This document shows positions 6,103 to 6,892 of a stretch of DNA of 6,892 nt, piece by piece. The notes beneath the pieces are model-generated. The model searched no databases and was not told the origin of the DNA. It saw nothing but the letters and a program-made list of their open reading frames with translations. Both the position numbers and the translations under genes were made by a program. Position 1 is the first letter of the stretch. Every line of letters starts with the position of its first letter. The stretch comes from Nitrospirota bacterium (GTDB lineage Bacteria > Nitrospirota > Nitrospiria > Nitrospirales > UBA8639): NCBI GenBank assembly GCA_003235785.1, contig QJYE01000313.1, forward strand, positions 1-6,892, in the 5' to 3' direction.

Positions 6103-6161
6103 GATTCAGCACGACGCCTTGTTTTTTTCATGTGTTCATTTTTCACTAGAGGAGAATTCCA

Positions 6162-6440
6162 GTGGCAGTTCATTTACGATTAACGCGGATGGGTCGGCAT
6201 AAAAGACCATTTTATCGGGTAGTGGCAGCAGATTCCCATATGAAGCGGGACGGTCGATTTCTTGAAATCATCGGCACCTACGATCCGTTGAAAGAAAGTG
6301 ATAAAGCATCATTCAAGGAAGATCGCGTGCTGGATTGGCTTCAAAAAGGCGCTCAACCTACAGATTCGGTTCGAGCCTTATTGCGCCATACCGGAGTTTA
6401 CAAAGCCTTAGCGGAATCAAAGAAACGCGCAACTGCGTAA
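6162..6440 (+). CDS. rpsP: Small ribosomal subunit protein bS16
   Basis: The 92-residue product has the standard bS16 opening MAVHLRLTRMGRHKRPFYRVV followed by DGRFLEIIGTYDP (residues 30-42) and the GAQPTDSVRALLRHTGV block near the C-terminus. Length is within the family range of about 80-100. The start is GTG at 6162, set by AGAGGAG (6148-6154) with seven bases of spacing. bS16 binds the 5' and central regions of 16S rRNA and is needed for 30S assembly. The gene lies 59 bp after ffh in the same direction; the T-run at 6122-6128 has no stem before it and does not look like a terminator, so the two are probably co-transcribed. The C-terminal tail (SKKRATA) is short and basic. Confidence 0.97.
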   Translation: MAVHLRLTRMGRHKRPFYRVVAADSHMKRDGRFLEIIGTYDPLKESDKASFKEDRVLDWLQKGAQPTDSVRALLRHTGVYKALAESKKRATA

Positions 6441-6461
6441 GGCCTCCGTTGAGGGAGAGGG

Positions 6462-6489
6462 GGTGCTGAAGGCACCATGGGACCTTCAG
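6462..6489 (+). promoter_or_regulatory. Two overlapping, mutually exclusive hairpins between rpsP and rimM
   Basis: GGTGC (6462-6466) pairs with GCACC (6472-6476) around a five-base loop. CTGAAGG (6466-6472) pairs with CCTTCAG (6483-6489) around a ten-base loop. The stems share bases, so only one can form. No T-run directly follows; the nearest, TTTTT at 6507-6511, is about 17 bases away, so this is not an ordinary terminator. It could modulate rimM translation or be an RNA-processing site; function is inferred. Confidence 0.35.
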
Positions 6490-6514
6490 TCATTCGCGCG
6501 AGAACCTTTTTACC

Positions 6515-6892
6515 ATGTTGAGTCCAACTCAACCACCAACTGACTCTTTCGTGACCATTGGGCGAGTCTTGAAACCCTTTGGAATAAGAGGTGAGGTGAA
6601 GGTGGAGTCCATGTCTGACGTGCCAGGACGGTTTGAGGGGCTACAGACAGTGTACCTCACCCTCCCACATGAGACTGTGTCTCAAAAAGAAACGACCGTG
6701 ACTCATGTACGAGCAGTCAATGGTGGGTATATTGTCAAATTTTCAGCGTTTTCAACACCAGAGGAAGCCGCTCTTTTTCGTGGGTCGTGGGTTCGCATTC
6801 CGACGAGCCACGATCTCCCACGGGAACCTGATACGTTTTATCAATTTGAATTAATCGGACTTCGCGTTGAAGACCCTGATGGACAAAATATG
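6515..6892 (+). CDS. rimM: Ribosome maturation factor RimM, N-terminal part (runs off right edge)
   Basis: From the ATG at 6515 the frame is open for 126 codons to the last base, and the C-terminus is beyond the window. The N-terminal RimM domain is clear: FVTIGRVLKPFGIRGEVKV at about residues 12-30, the RFEGLQTVYL strand at 39-48, VRAVNGGYIVKFSAF near 65-79, and EEAALFRGSWVRIP near 83-96. The PRC-barrel domain begins at FYQFELIGLRVEDPDGQ. RimM binds protein uS19 and helps mature the 3' domain of 16S rRNA in the 30S subunit. The ribosome binding site is weak: only GAGA near 6500-6503 is visible. A 14-codon frame beginning at an ATG at 6478 ends at TGA 6518-6520, overlapping this start, so translational coupling is possible. 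It lies 74 bp after rpsP in the same direction; trmD and rplS usually follow in this cluster. Confidence 0.93.
   Translation, partial: MLSPTQPPTDSFVTIGRVLKPFGIRGEVKVESMSDVPGRFEGLQTVYLTLPHETVSQKETTVTHVRAVNGGYIVKFSAFSTPEEAALFRGSWVRIPTSHDLPREPDTFYQFELIGLRVEDPDGQNM

Noticed and set aside
6103..6161. Terminator between ffh and rpsP
   Set aside because: There is a run of T at 6122-6128 but no stable stem immediately before it.
6441..6514. Missing KH-domain (khpA) gene as an anomaly
   Set aside because: Many bacteria have rpsP directly followed by rimM, so the absence is ordinary.

Overview
The window looks like chromosomal DNA of a Gram-negative bacterium with roughly balanced base composition. 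The best guess is a Nitrospirota (Nitrospira-like) lineage, but this rests on family resemblance of the DUF748 and Ffh proteins from memory, not on a database search.

Layout: the left two thirds is read leftward. From right to left it holds a small four-helix membrane protein (3675-4172), a large AsmA-like DUF748 envelope protein whose reading frame is broken in two places (440-3387), and the N-terminal part of a DUF1295 / steroid 5-alpha-reductase-like membrane protein that runs off the left edge (1-384). A 544-bp divergent intergenic region (4173-4716) follows. It holds a plausible sigma-70 promoter, a 31-codon ORF with a near-ideal ribosome binding site, a short leftward leader ORF and an 11-bp-phased direct repeat. 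The right third is read rightward and is a housekeeping translation/secretion cluster: ffh (4717-6102), rpsP (6162-6440) and the start of rimM (6515 to the right edge). This is the start of the widespread ffh-rpsP-(khpA)-rimM-trmD-rplS arrangement, here without a KH-domain gene between rpsP and rimM.

How the genes relate: Ffh is the protein subunit of the signal recognition particle and targets nascent membrane proteins. bS16 and RimM are, respectively, a 30S subunit protein and the 16S processing factor that prepares the 30S subunit. The leftward genes are envelope or membrane proteins with no obvious functional tie to that cluster.

Most worth a second look: (1) two frame breaks in the DUF748 gene, one a single extra base and the other apparently an internal deletion; (2) an intact Ffh with non-consensus residues in GTPase motifs (DTGGR for DTAGR, TKVE for TKxD); (3) the small ORF and phased repeats in the divergent region; (4) two mutually exclusive hairpins between rpsP and rimM. 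I did not find a defence system, mobile element, CRISPR array or RNA gene, and I see no convincing evidence of a wholly new multi-gene system.
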